From the NCBI GenBank assembly GCA_963839925.1, contig CAWIWV010000002.1:1116001-1180000 (forward strand): a stretch of DNA of 64,000 nucleotides, in the 5' to 3' direction. Made by a program: the position numbers and the translations under genes. The notes under the pieces are model-generated. The model made no database searches, was not told the DNA's origin, and saw nothing but the letters and a program-made list of their open reading frames with translations. This stretch comes from Bog-756 sp963839925. GTDB lineage: Bacteria; Actinomycetota; Acidimicrobiia; Acidimicrobiales; RAAP-2. Numbering within the stretch: position 1 is the first letter of the stretch; every line of letters begins with the position of its first letter. This document shows positions 33,797 through 42,015 of this stretch, in pieces.

Positions 33797-34858
33797 ATGG
33801 AACGTGACAAGGCGCTGGACATGGCTCTGGGGCAGATCGAGAAGCAGTTCGGAAAAGGCTCCATCATGCGGATGGGCGAGAACCTGCACATGAACATCGA
33901 GGCCATTCCCACCGGGGCGCTCGCGCTCGACCTCGCCCTGGGGATCGGCGGTCTTCCCCGCGGCCGGGTCGTGGAGATCTTCGGGCCCGAGTCCTCGGGT
34001 AAGTCGACCCTGGCCATGCACGTGGTGGCCGAGGCGCAACGCAACGGCGGCATCTGCGCCTACGTGGACGCCGAGCACGCGATGGACCCGGTCTACGCCA
34101 AGGCGATCGGTGTCAATATCGACGACCTGTTGATCTCCCAGCCGGACACCGGCGAGCAGGCCTTGGAGATCGCCGACATGTTGATCAGGTCGGGAGCGCT
34201 CGACGTGCTGGTCATCGACTCGGTGGCCGCACTCACTCCCCGGGCGGAGATCGAAGGGGAGATGGGGGACTCCCACGTCGGCCTTCAAGCGCGCCTCATG
34301 TCCCAGGCCCTCCGCAAACTGACCGGCACGCTGTCGAAGTCGCGGACCATCGCCGTCTTCATCAACCAACTCAGGGAGAAGATCGGCGTCATGTACGGAT
34401 CGCCGGAGGTGACTCCGGGGGGTCGGGCACTCAAGTTCTATTCGTCGGTTCGCCTGGACATCCGCCGCATCGAGACCATCAAGGACGGAGCCGATCAGGT
34501 CGGCAACCGGACCCGGGTGAAGGTGGTCAAGAACAAGTGCTCTCCGCCGTTCAAGCAGGCCGAGTTCGACATCGCGTTCGGCAAGGGAATCAGTCGCGAG
34601 GGCTCGCTCCTCGATGTCGGGGTCGAACTCGGGTTCATCAAGAAGTCCGGCGCCTGGTTCACCTACGAAGGTGAACAGTTGGGCCAGGGTCGCGAGAACG
34701 TCAAGACCTTCCTTACTGAGAACCCACAGCTGATGGCTGAGATCGATGAGCGAATTCGCGAGCATCTGGCTGCGCAGAACGCCGCGCAGACCGAACCTCC
34801 GGCCCCGTTCGGGGACGAGGGATCCCTCGACGACCAACCGATCACGTTGAGCGAGTAA
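33797..34858 (+). CDS. recA: recombinase RecA
   Basis: A 353-residue DNA-dependent ATPase for homologous recombination and LexA cleavage. It starts MERDKALDMALGQIEKQFGK. The Walker A motif is GPESSGKST (about residue 68), Walker B is LDVLVIDSVAAL, the L2-loop region includes VFINQLREKIGVMYGSPEVT, and the C-terminal domain ends acidic. No intein is present. A strong ribosome binding site (GAGGAGAG) precedes the ATG, and the SOS box lies 71 bases upstream. In many actinobacteria recX follows recA; here a terminator and an unrelated amidotransferase follow, so recX is absent at this locus. Confidence 0.98.
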   Translation: MERDKALDMALGQIEKQFGKGSIMRMGENLHMNIEAIPTGALALDLALGIGGLPRGRVVEIFGPESSGKSTLAMHVVAEAQRNGGICAYVDAEHAMDPVYAKAIGVNIDDLLISQPDTGEQALEIADMLIRSGALDVLVIDSVAALTPRAEIEGEMGDSHVGLQARLMSQALRKLTGTLSKSRTIAVFINQLREKIGVMYGSPEVTPGGRALKFYSSVRLDIRRIETIKDGADQVGNRTRVKVVKNKCSPPFKQAEFDIAFGKGISREGSLLDVGVELGFIKKSGAWFTYEGEQLGQGRENVKTFLTENPQLMAEIDERIREHLAAQNAAQTEPPAPFGDEGSLDDQPITLSE

Positions 34859-34973
34859 CAGCCGATCCGTTTGTTGCTGGGCGAAACCGGGTAACCAACG
34901 AGGCGGGGAGAAACTCCCTCAAGCTCGTCCGACATCCTGACGAGAACATCTCGGGACATTCCCCAGATCGCCG

Positions 34974-35001
34974 GCCCGGGACGTTGACCAACGTCCCGGG
35001 C
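34974..35001 (+). terminator. recA terminator hairpin
   Basis: Arms GCCCGGGACGTT (34974-34985) and AACGTCCCGGGC (34990-35001) pair perfectly over 12 bp with a 4-base loop, about 115 bases after the recA stop. The rest of the interval 34859-35177 holds no gene that I can support. Confidence 0.85.
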
Positions 35002-35177
35002 TGCTGCGTTCTGGCCCTCTCGTTCCGGCCCCCTTCACGACTTCCTCGTAGCTTCCAGGCCCGTCCGGCTTCGCAACCAGCGACGAAGGCAAGCTCGAAC
35101 CGCCCGACGTGTATCGTGCGCACGATTGGAACCCGGCGAGGCTGAGTTGCCGTCACCGGCCGGCAATCGTGGAGAGG

Positions 35178-35918
35178 ATGTCGGTGTCGAGCTGTCTGGT
35201 CCTCCAGCACGTTGCGCCCGAAAAATCCTTCGCGATCGGTGAGGCCCTGACGACGGCAGGGGTGACCGTCGAGACCTGTGAGGTGTTTGCGGGCGATTCG
35301 ATCCCGACCCGCATCGCCGGGTTCGACGGCATGGTTGTGATGGGCGGGCCGATGTCGGCCACGAGCGACGTTGGGTTTCCGACTCGTGATGCGGAGATCG
35401 CGCTGTTGGCGGACGCTCTGGATGCAGGCGTGCCGGTCCTCGGCGTGTGCCTCGGATCACAGCTGTTGGCAGCGGCCGGAGGTGGCATGGTCACGGCGGG
35501 GACAGCCGGTCAGGAGATCGGATGGGGTGACGTCGACCTGTCCGGTGCAGCGAGCGAGGATCCGCTGCTGGGTGGGCTCCCTGGTCGGCTCACCGTTCTC
35601 CACTGGCACGGCGATACCTTCGAACTGCCGGCCGGAGCGACCCATCTCGCTTCGAGCCCGCGCTATCCGAACCAGGCGTTCCGAGCAGGAGAACGCGCTT
35701 GGGGGTTCCAGTTCCATGTCGAGGTGGATGGCGATGCGGTGCGGTCGTTCCTCGAGGATTTCGGTGACGAGGCACGATCGGCGGGCGTCGACCCGGCCAC
35801 GATCACGGCGGAGACCCCGGCTTGTGTCGAAGCGATGGCCCCGATCCGCAATCAGATCGTGGCTCGATTCGCGGGTCTGGTCGCCGGTGTCGAACCGGGC
35901 TCAGGATTATCACCCTGA
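35178..35918 (+). CDS. class I glutamine amidotransferase-like protein (GMP synthase-like)
   Basis: About 246 residues, a stand-alone class I amidotransferase domain. It has FDGMVVMGGPMSATSDVGFP, the nucleophile elbow GVCLGSQLLAAAGGG with the catalytic Cys, and GFQFHVEVDGDAVRSFLEDF with the His-x-Glu pair (H-V-E) completing the triad. Such proteins hydrolyse glutamine or gamma-glutamyl compounds, or act on substrates unrelated to GMP; no synthetase partner is adjacent, so the substrate is unknown. The ATG at 35178 follows GGAGAGG; an earlier in-frame start at 35109 adds residues outside the fold. The stop lies just before a PadR operator, and the next gene is PadR. Confidence 0.87.
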   Translation: MSVSSCLVLQHVAPEKSFAIGEALTTAGVTVETCEVFAGDSIPTRIAGFDGMVVMGGPMSATSDVGFPTRDAEIALLADALDAGVPVLGVCLGSQLLAAAGGGMVTAGTAGQEIGWGDVDLSGAASEDPLLGGLPGRLTVLHWHGDTFELPAGATHLASSPRYPNQAFRAGERAWGFQFHVEVDGDAVRSFLEDFGDEARSAGVDPATITAETPACVEAMAPIRNQIVARFAGLVAGVEPGSGLSP

Positions 35919-35938
35919 CTCGATTGCTCTTGACCGGG

Positions 35939-35954
35939 TACTCTAGCTAGAGTA
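35939..35954 (+). promoter_or_regulatory. perfect 16-bp palindrome, likely PadR operator
   Basis: TACTCTAGCTAGAGTA is fully self-complementary and ends 11 bases before the PadR GTG start. PadR regulators usually repress their own operon through such inverted repeats, so this is a likely operator for the PadR-exporter operon. It could overlap the -10 element or transcription start. Confidence 0.75.
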
Positions 35955-35965
35955 ATCTGACGAGC

Positions 35966-36613
35966 GTGCCCCGTTCGGTCCGCTCGAATCCCCTGGCGAT
36001 GGCGGTACTCGTGTGTCTCTACGAGCGCCCGATGCATCCCTACGAGGTCGCCCAAACCCTCCGGCAGCGGGCCAAACAGGAGAGCGTCCGCCTCAACTAC
36101 GGGTCGCTCTACGCGGTGGTCGAGTCGCTCGAAAGACGCGGACTGGTCAAGGCATCCGGGACGATCCGCCAGGGAAGGCGTCCTGAGCGGACCATCTACG
36201 AGATCACCGACGACGGCTCTCGGGAGATGGTCGACTGGCTGACTGAGCTCATCAGCGTGCCGGCAAAAGAGTTCCCACAGTTCATGGCCGGGCTCTCGTT
36301 CATCGCAGCGCTCGAACCTGAGGATGCCCTGCGCGCTCTGCGCGAGCGGTCCGAAGCACTCGCGTTCAAGTTGGCGGGCCTTCGTGGCGGCATGGAGGCT
36401 TCTCGCCAGGCAGGTCTCCCTCGGCTGTTCGGGTTGGAGGCCGAATACGAGGAGAGCCAACTCGCCGGCGAACTCCAATTCGTCAAACAGCTCGTGCGGG
36501 ATATCGAAGCGAAGACCCTCGAAGGCCTGGAGATGTGGAAGGCCTTTCACGACGAGGGCGTGAACCCGGTCCTGCAGATCGACATCGACTCCGACTCCGA
36601 CTCCACCGAGTGA
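35966..36613 (+). CDS. PadR-family transcriptional regulator
   Basis: 215 residues from a GTG. The winged helix-turn-helix (about 1-90) has AMAVLVCLYERPMHPYEVAQ, RLNYGSLYAVVESLERRGLV and the wing GRRPERTIYEITDDGSREMV. The C-terminal helical half (about 95-205) is the Vir_Reg_C-like dimerisation domain with a long FLEAEYEESQLAGELQFVKQ-type helix region. PadR proteins are ligand-responsive repressors, often of drug exporters; the adjacent DrrAB-like exporter and the palindrome in front of this gene fit that role. The start follows a weak ribosome binding site. An exporter operon follows after 55 bases. Confidence 0.92.
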   Translation: MPRSVRSNPLAMAVLVCLYERPMHPYEVAQTLRQRAKQESVRLNYGSLYAVVESLERRGLVKASGTIRQGRRPERTIYEITDDGSREMVDWLTELISVPAKEFPQFMAGLSFIAALEPEDALRALRERSEALAFKLAGLRGGMEASRQAGLPRLFGLEAEYEESQLAGELQFVKQLVRDIEAKTLEGLEMWKAFHDEGVNPVLQIDIDSDSDSTE

Positions 36614-36668
36614 CCGGTCTCCGAGGCGCACAAGCCACACGACGAAGCGACACCACGGAAGGACACTG

Positions 36669-37631
36669 ATGCAGACCCTGGTTGAAGCGACGCAACTCGT
36701 GAAGAAATTCGGAAAGGTCACCGCGCTCGATGGCCTCGACCTGACGGTTCCATCCGGTGAGGTGGTCGCGGTCCTCGGACCGAACGGCGCCGGCAAGACC
36801 ACCTTCGTCCGAATGCTCGCGACCCTGCTCGAACCCGACAGCGGTTCGTTGCACGTCGACGGTATCGATGTCGCTCGCGACTCGATGGCGGTGCGCAGGC
36901 TGATCGGTTTGGCAGGTCAATCCGCCGCGGTCGAGGAGATGATGACCGGACGGGAGAACCTGATGATGGTTTCCCGTCTCTACGGTCAGTCGGCGAAACA
37001 GGCTCGCGTCAGTGCCGCTCGGATTCTCGAACAGGTCAGCCTCGAGGAGGCTGCCGACCGCCTGGTCCGTACCTACTCGGGTGGCATGCGCCGACGGCTC
37101 GACCTCGGTGCCAGTTTGGTCGGGACGCCGCGCCTGCTCCTGTTGGATGAACCGACCACCGGCCTCGACCCAGGGAGCCGCAACGAGGTCTGGGCGAGCA
37201 TCCGCGCGTTGGGAAACACCGGAACCGACGTCATCCTCACCACCCAGTACCTCGATGAGGCCGACCACCTGGCCGCGTCGATTGTGATCATCGACGGGGG
37301 GCGGGTTATCGCGCAGGGTACGCCGAGTGAGCTCAAGTCACGGGTCGGAGCCGACGTCGTCGAGCTCCACACCTCCGACGTCGCCACGCTCTCCCGCGCG
37401 GCTGTGGTCCTCGAGTCGCTGGGCTTGGGAGAGCCGGTCGTCGACCCGGCGACGCGACGCTGCTCGATTCCGGCCCCTGAGGGTCCGAAGGTCCTGCCGG
37501 TCATCGTCAGAGCCTTGGACGATGCAGGGATCGAGGTGGAGGATCTCGGCTTGCGGCGGCCGACGCTCGACGAGGTGTTCTTGGCATTGACCGGTCGATC
37601 GACCAAGAAGAGCGAGGAGGGCGCGGCATGA
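36669..37631 (+). CDS. ABC transporter ATP-binding protein, DrrA type
   Basis: 320 residues. The ATPase domain (about 5-215) has Walker A GPNGAGKTT, signature YSGGMRRRLDLGASLV, Walker B LLLLDEPTTGLDP and switch His in LTTQYLDEADHLA. A C-terminal extension of about 100 residues (GLRRPTLDEVFLALTGRSTK) is typical of the DrrA daunorubicin-resistance and related exporter subfamily. It pairs with the permease starting at its stop (ATGA overlap) and is preceded by PadR, so it forms a regulated drug or lipid exporter. It acts on the cytoplasmic side of the membrane. The transported substrate is unknown. Confidence 0.93.
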   Translation: MQTLVEATQLVKKFGKVTALDGLDLTVPSGEVVAVLGPNGAGKTTFVRMLATLLEPDSGSLHVDGIDVARDSMAVRRLIGLAGQSAAVEEMMTGRENLMMVSRLYGQSAKQARVSAARILEQVSLEEAADRLVRTYSGGMRRRLDLGASLVGTPRLLLLDEPTTGLDPGSRNEVWASIRALGNTGTDVILTTQYLDEADHLAASIVIIDGGRVIAQGTPSELKSRVGADVVELHTSDVATLSRAAVVLESLGLGEPVVDPATRRCSIPAPEGPKVLPVIVRALDDAGIEVEDLGLRRPTLDEVFLALTGRSTKKSEEGAA

Positions 37632-38455
37632 GTGTCGACATGGCGATGGCCATCGACAGGAGAGCCGGCAACGTCGGTGCCCACTATCTGGTCGCCTCGC
37701 GCCAGGTGGCGACGCGCACGCTCAAGAAGTTCGTCCGCACCCCGGCCCTCATCATCGCGGGCACCGCGCAAGGAGTGCTCTTCCTCCTGATCTTCCGCTA
37801 TGTCTTCGGCGGAGCGGTCTCCCACACCGGTTCGCTGTCCTACGTCGACTTTCTGGTGCCGGGTTTCGTGGTCACCGGTGTGCTCTTCCAGGGCATGGGA
37901 GCCGCGAGCGGGATTGCCGACGACCTGCAGGGAGGGTTCATCGACCGTCTCCGGAGCCTGCCGATACGGCTCATGTCCGTGGTCACCGGACGGGTTGCGG
38001 CGGACACGACACTCGTCGCCTGGGGTGTGTTGGTGATGACCGTCGTCGGCTTTTTGGTCGGCTTCCGGTTGCAGGGATCGACGGCGGCCGGGATCGCCGC
38101 ACTCGGGCTGACCGTTCTCTTCGGCTTTGCCTTCGTCTGGGTGTTCATCACCCTCGGACTCATGGCGGGAAGCCCGCAGGCGGCCCAGGGACTGTCGTTC
38201 CTGGTCTTCCCGCTGACCTTCGTCTCGAGCGCCTATGTGCCGGTGTCGACCATGCCCGGGTGGATGCAGCCTTTTGCCAACCACCAGCCGATGACCCAGA
38301 TGTGCAACACCGTGCGGATGCTCACTGGAGGCCAGGCAGCCCAACAACTCTACGGGCACACGCTGTCCTTCTACCTGGTGCCGTCACTCCTTTGGACGGC
38401 AGGCATCGTCGCCGTCTTCGCCCCCCTGTGCGTCTGGAGGCTGCGGCGGTCCTGA
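37628..38455 (+). CDS. ABC transporter permease, DrrB type
   Basis: A 275-residue integral membrane protein with about six transmembrane segments, of the ABC-2 family. It includes GAASGIADDLQGGFIDRLRS (a DrrB-typical loop after the second membrane segment) and SLPIRLMSVVTGRVAADTTL. PWMQ-type and Pro-rich segments near the end (MPGWMQPFANHQPMTQMCNT) match daunorubicin-resistance permeases. The start overlaps the ATPase stop by four bases, and the pair probably exports a hydrophobic compound. The first 15 residues are hydrophilic. Confidence 0.92.
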   Translation: MSVDMAMAIDRRAGNVGAHYLVASRQVATRTLKKFVRTPALIIAGTAQGVLFLLIFRYVFGGAVSHTGSLSYVDFLVPGFVVTGVLFQGMGAASGIADDLQGGFIDRLRSLPIRLMSVVTGRVAADTTLVAWGVLVMTVVGFLVGFRLQGSTAAGIAALGLTVLFGFAFVWVFITLGLMAGSPQAAQGLSFLVFPLTFVSSAYVPVSTMPGWMQPFANHQPMTQMCNTVRMLTGGQAAQQLYGHTLSFYLVPSLLWTAGIVAVFAPLCVWRLRRS

Positions 38456-38815
38456 GGATGCCTGATCCGAGTGGCGGCCTGATCCGAGCGCTCAGTGCAC
38501 CAGCGCAGGGTCGCGCTGACGCTCACGATCCTCGTCGTTCACCTTCGAACGTGCATCCGAGATCTCAGCGTTGGCAGGCAGGATCTTCACATGGGACGGC
38601 TGTGACCAAACGCAGGTTCCGTCGCTCCGGATAGAGAGCAAAGGATCGAGGCGTCGGATTTTCTGTCTACTGCGGGCAGGGGTCATCTTCACTCGATGAC
38701 TATCGACGGGACTCCCGAACGACTTGAGGGCCGGGAGTCGCGCAGCAGGTCAAGGCCACGAGGGCGTCGGTAGACTCCCCGAGACCTTGGAGCTCCGACG
38801 GAAGGGAAGCAGGCG
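38456..38815. other. gap with a possible 66-codon minus-strand gene
   Basis: About 360 bases. A minus-strand frame of 66 codons (38492-38692) starts MKMTPARSRQKIRRLDPLLS and contains SDGTCVWSQPSHVKILPANA. It has acceptable codon character but I do not recognise it, so it is not called as a gene. Around 38700-38760 nothing else was seen; the promoter of the following oxidoreductase should lie near 38780. Confidence 0.35.
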
Positions 38816-39701
38816 ATGCGATTCGGGATCATCCCCCCAGTCCGATTCGGGGTGACCGCCGACCCCGTCTGGATGACCTCGTTCGCTCGCCATGCCGAAG
38901 CGTGCGGCTTCGAATCGGTCGTCCTGGTCGAGCACGCCGTGGTCGTCTCGGACTACGAAAGTGTCTATCCGTATTCGAGCTCGGGGAAGATGCCGCTCCC
39001 TGACGACTGTTCGATACCCGACCCCCTCGACCTGATGGCGTATCTGGCCGGCGTGACCGAGACCCTCGGGTTGGCCACCGGGGTGCTGGTTCTTCCCAAC
39101 CATCATCCGGTCGTCCTCGCCAAAAGGATCGCCACCGTCGATGTCCTCTCCGGAGGCCGGGTGCGCATGTGCGTCGGGGTCGGATGGATGGACGAGGAGC
39201 TCCGGGCGACGGGTGCCGATCCCCGAACCCGGGGGAGGCGGACCGACGAGTCGATTCAGGCGATGCGTGCGCTCTGGGCGGAATCAGGTCCGTCGGGTGC
39301 CGAGTTCTCCGGTGAGTTCTTCTCGTTTCATCACGCCCACTCCTATCCGAAGCCATTCCGGCCGACCGGGGTGCCGATCGACATCGGGGGACACAGCGAG
39401 GCCGCCAGCGCGACGGGCTGGAAGGCTTGGGGACGGGTTCCATCCACTTGGGCTCTCCGCTGAAGACCTCGAGGTTCGGATGCGCCAACTCCGCGAGTCG
39501 GCGGAGAAGGCCGGGCGCGATGCCTCCACGATCGAGCTCACCTTGTCCGGCTACCTGCCGACCACCTCGGAACAGGATGTCGAGGATGCCCGGACTGCGG
39601 GAGGGCACCGGATGGTCGTGTCAGCCTCGATGACCGACGACCTCGCCCAGATCCAGGACGAGATGTCGGAGTTCGCCGAACGGTTCTCGATCAGAACGTG
39701 A
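38816..39701 (+). pseudogene. F420-type LLM-class oxidoreductase interrupted by a frameshift
   Basis: The first frame (38816-39463) encodes the N-terminal two thirds of a luciferase-like TIM barrel: MRFGIIPPVRFGVTADPVWM, TGVLVLPNHHPVVLAKRIAT and GRVRMCVGVGWMDEELRATG. At PIDIGGHSEAA the family sequence continues in another frame: skipping A39407 gives RRAGRLGDGFHPLGLSAEDL and an intact end to 39701. The first frame itself runs into a stop at 39463. The best relatives are F420-dependent oxidoreductases of the TIGR03619 kind. The second part overlaps the next gene start by four bases (GTGA), as in an intact operon, so a recent mutation or a sequencing error is likely. Its substrate is unknown. 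Confidence 0.7.
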
Positions 39702-40225
39702 CCGCTCCGAAGGTGCCCGACGATCGTGCAGCGGAGCTCGTGGCGATCGAAGGCCTCCGCTCTCTTGCGACTGACTACGGTGCAGCAGTCGACGATTGCG
39801 ACGGTGATCGGTTCGCCCAGCTGTTCGTCGCAGACGGGGAACTCGTGGTGCCAAAGTTCCCCGAGGACATGCGTCCGGTGATCGCCCGATCAGGCCACGA
39901 TGCCCTGCGTCGGATTCCTGACGGCCTCCGACGGTACGACCGGACACTCCACCTGATGTCGAACCACCGCTACGAGTTCGACGGCGCCCTCGCGACCGGC
40001 ACGGTATTGGCTGTCGCGCACCACGTCTCGTTTGCCGACGGATCCACGGGAACCGAAGGTGGAACGGATCAGGTCTGGCACATCCGCTACCGCGACGCGT
40101 ACCGCAACACCGACACGGGGTGGAAGTTCACCCGGCGGGAGTTGCACCTGCTGTGGGTCGAGGAGCACCCGATCTCGGTGCCCGGTATCGCCCGGGACGA
40201 AACTCAGGCGGGCCCCAGTACGTAA
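39698..40225 (+). CDS. NTF2-like (SnoaL/limonene epoxide hydrolase fold) protein
   Basis: 175 residues from a GTG overlapping the oxidoreductase stop. The alpha+beta barrel fold has AIEGLRSLATDYGAAVDDCD, then DRFAQLFVADGELVVPKFPE, RTLHLMSNHRYEFDGALATG and a final FTRRELHLLWVEEHPIS strand. NTF2-like domains serve as isomerases, hydrolases or dehydratases for terpenoid, steroid or polyketide intermediates; the pocket residues cannot be assigned here. It overlaps the convergent SDR gene by 22 bases. The neighbours (F420-type oxidoreductase, SDR, thiolase) suggest a catabolic or modification route for a hydrophobic substrate. Confidence 0.83.
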   Translation: MTAPKVPDDRAAELVAIEGLRSLATDYGAAVDDCDGDRFAQLFVADGELVVPKFPEDMRPVIARSGHDALRRIPDGLRRYDRTLHLMSNHRYEFDGALATGTVLAVAHHVSFADGSTGTEGGTDQVWHIRYRDAYRNTDTGWKFTRRELHLLWVEEHPISVPGIARDETQAGPST

Positions 40226-41010
40226 TTGCCGGAGGTCGGGTGGTGGTACCAACCGCCCGCTGCGTCGGTGCCGCCGTCGACGTGCAAGGTCTGTCCGGTC
40301 ACGTAGCTGGAGAGATCGGACGCGAGGAACACCGCGGCGCCGGCCATCTCGTCGACGTGGCCTGGTCGGCCCATCGGGACCACCTGGCCGAAGTGATCCA
40401 TACTGCCCGGCGGGGTCACCGACGCGAGTCCCTCGGTCATGGTGATGTCGGGCGCCAGGGCGTTGACCCTGATCCCGTAGGGGGCGAGTTCGAGAGCGAT
40501 CGTCTTGGTGAAGTTGATCACCCCTGCTTTTGCGGCGGCATACGCCGCGTAACCGGGCGCTGCCCGCACCCCTTCGATCGAGGTGACGCTCATGATGCTC
40601 CCGGGCAGTTCCGCTGCCACCATCGCCCGGGCCACCTGGTGCGTGCAGATCATCACGTGCTTGAGGTTGGCGCGGTGGAGCGCGTCCCAACCCTTTTCCT
40701 TGCTCTCGAGGAATGGGACGTGGAAGACACCTCCGGCGTTGTTCACCAGAATCTGCACTTCTCCGAGCTCGTCCCGGGTGCGGGCCAGGGCCGCCTCGAC
40801 TTCGGCACTCTCGCGCACGTCGACGGTGAGTCCGAGACAGCCGATGTCGGCCGCGACGCGCTCGCAGCTCTCCGCTTCGCGTTCCCAGATGGCGACCTTC
40901 GCACCGAATGCGGCCAGGCCTTCCGCAATACCCCGACCGATGCCCGATCCTCCTCCGGTCACCACTGCGACCTTTCCGGTCAGGAGCACAGAGTCGGGGT
41001 TCAACGTCAT
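40204..41010 (-). CDS. SDR-family oxidoreductase
   Basis: A 268-residue classical short-chain dehydrogenase. The NAD(P)-binding motif is VTGGGSGIGRGIAEGLAAFG (TGxxxGIG), then VTVDVRES and NNAGGVFHVPF, and the catalytic YxxxK in YAAYAAAKAGVINFTKTIAL with an upstream Ser (IMSVTSIEG). The C-terminus resembles 3-oxoacyl-ACP reductase-like SDRs, with a substrate loop YVTGQTLHVDGGTDA. The enzyme reduces or oxidises an alcohol/ketone in the cytoplasm. It is convergent with the NTF2-like gene and divergent from the methyltransferase. The substrate cannot be deduced. Confidence 0.94.
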   Translation of the reverse strand: MTLNPDSVLLTGKVAVVTGGGSGIGRGIAEGLAAFGAKVAIWEREAESCERVAADIGCLGLTVDVRESAEVEAALARTRDELGEVQILVNNAGGVFHVPFLESKEKGWDALHRANLKHVMICTHQVARAMVAAELPGSIMSVTSIEGVRAAPGYAAYAAAKAGVINFTKTIALELAPYGIRVNALAPDITMTEGLASVTPPGSMDHFGQVVPMGRPGHVDEMAGAAVFLASDLSSYVTGQTLHVDGGTDAAGGWYHHPTSGNYVLGPA

Positions 41011-41230
41011 CGAACGGACTCTAGTTGGTTGCGATCGACGTCCTCACTCCGTCCCTTGCTCCTCGCGGTGTTCGGATGCGGCCGCGCTCAAGCAAGATCG
41101 CCCACCGGTCGATGTTGATGAAGCCGGGTCCGCTGAGCGCGTGAGCCGCCCGAGCTCAGCGGGCCCGGTGCCCGCCGGGCCGCGCCGGGCGAGCATGCAT
41201 GCGGCGGATTGGTTGTGGCACGGTTGCACG

Positions 41231-41971
41231 ATGCGGCCGTACGGTCACTTCGCTCGCTTCTACGACCCGGCCATGGACGACCCGGCTCCGCGGGCCGCCA
41301 GGGTGCAGGAGCTCATCCATCGACATCTGCCCGGTGCACAGAGCATTCTCGAACTCGGATGCGGGACCGGATCGATCCTCGCCCGCCTCACCTCGTTCTC
41401 CTCGCTGACCGGGCTCGATCAGTCGCCCGAGATGCTTGCCATCGCCCGGGAGAAGGTGCCCGCGGCCCGCCTGATCCAAGGGGACATGAGCTCATTCGCG
41501 TTCGGAGAACGGTTCGACGTCATCGTGTGCGTGTTCGACAGCCTCAACCATTTGCTGACGTTCGAAGCCTGGGAGTCCACCTTCGCCGCTGTTCACGATC
41601 ACCTGCATTCGGGAGGGCTCTTCATTTTCGATGTGAACACCGTCGGCGAGTTTCGTCGGCTCGGAGAGGAGGGGGCCTACGTCCACGACTTCGACGACAA
41701 CGTCCTGATCATGGATGTGTCGCTCGACGAAGGGTTCGACTCGGACCGCAACGGAGGCGGACTGTCTCACTGGGACATCCGGATCTTCGAGGACGTCGGC
41801 GAGTCCCAGTACGTCCTCCATCACGAGATCATCAGTGAGCTCGGCGTCCCTCTCGCCCGCTTGCGCGCGTCGTTGGCCTCGCGGTTCATCTTGTTGGAGG
41901 AGATGAACGAGACAGGGGGTCCACCGACGGACGACTCGGTCAAAGCCCACTTCGCACTCCGTCGCCCCTGA
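41231..41971 (+). CDS. class I SAM-dependent methyltransferase
   Basis: 246 residues from ATG 41231 (MRPYGHFARFYDPAMDDPAP); a much longer in-frame upstream extension reads as the shadow of the SDR gene. The Rossmann core has motif I ILELGCGTGSILARLTSFSS, then LDQSPEMLAIAREKVPAARL and motif post-I DVIVCVFDSLNHLLTFE. The C-terminal part (FEDVGESQYVLHHEIISELG) forms the substrate cover. The family methylates small molecules or proteins; the substrate is unknown. It lies alone between the SDR gene and the convergent thiolase, 44 bases from the latter. Confidence 0.9.
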   Translation: MRPYGHFARFYDPAMDDPAPRAARVQELIHRHLPGAQSILELGCGTGSILARLTSFSSLTGLDQSPEMLAIAREKVPAARLIQGDMSSFAFGERFDVIVCVFDSLNHLLTFEAWESTFAAVHDHLHSGGLFIFDVNTVGEFRRLGEEGAYVHDFDDNVLIMDVSLDEGFDSDRNGGGLSHWDIRIFEDVGESQYVLHHEIISELGVPLARLRASLASRFILLEEMNETGGPPTDDSVKAHFALRRP

Positions 41972-42015
41972 CTCGGAGCGCGCCCCTGTTTCGGAGCGGG
42001 GAGCCTCGTTCAGAC

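Noticed and set aside
38492..38692. 66-codon minus-strand frame after the DrrB gene
   Set aside because: Possibly real, but no family, ribosome binding site or neighbour supports it.
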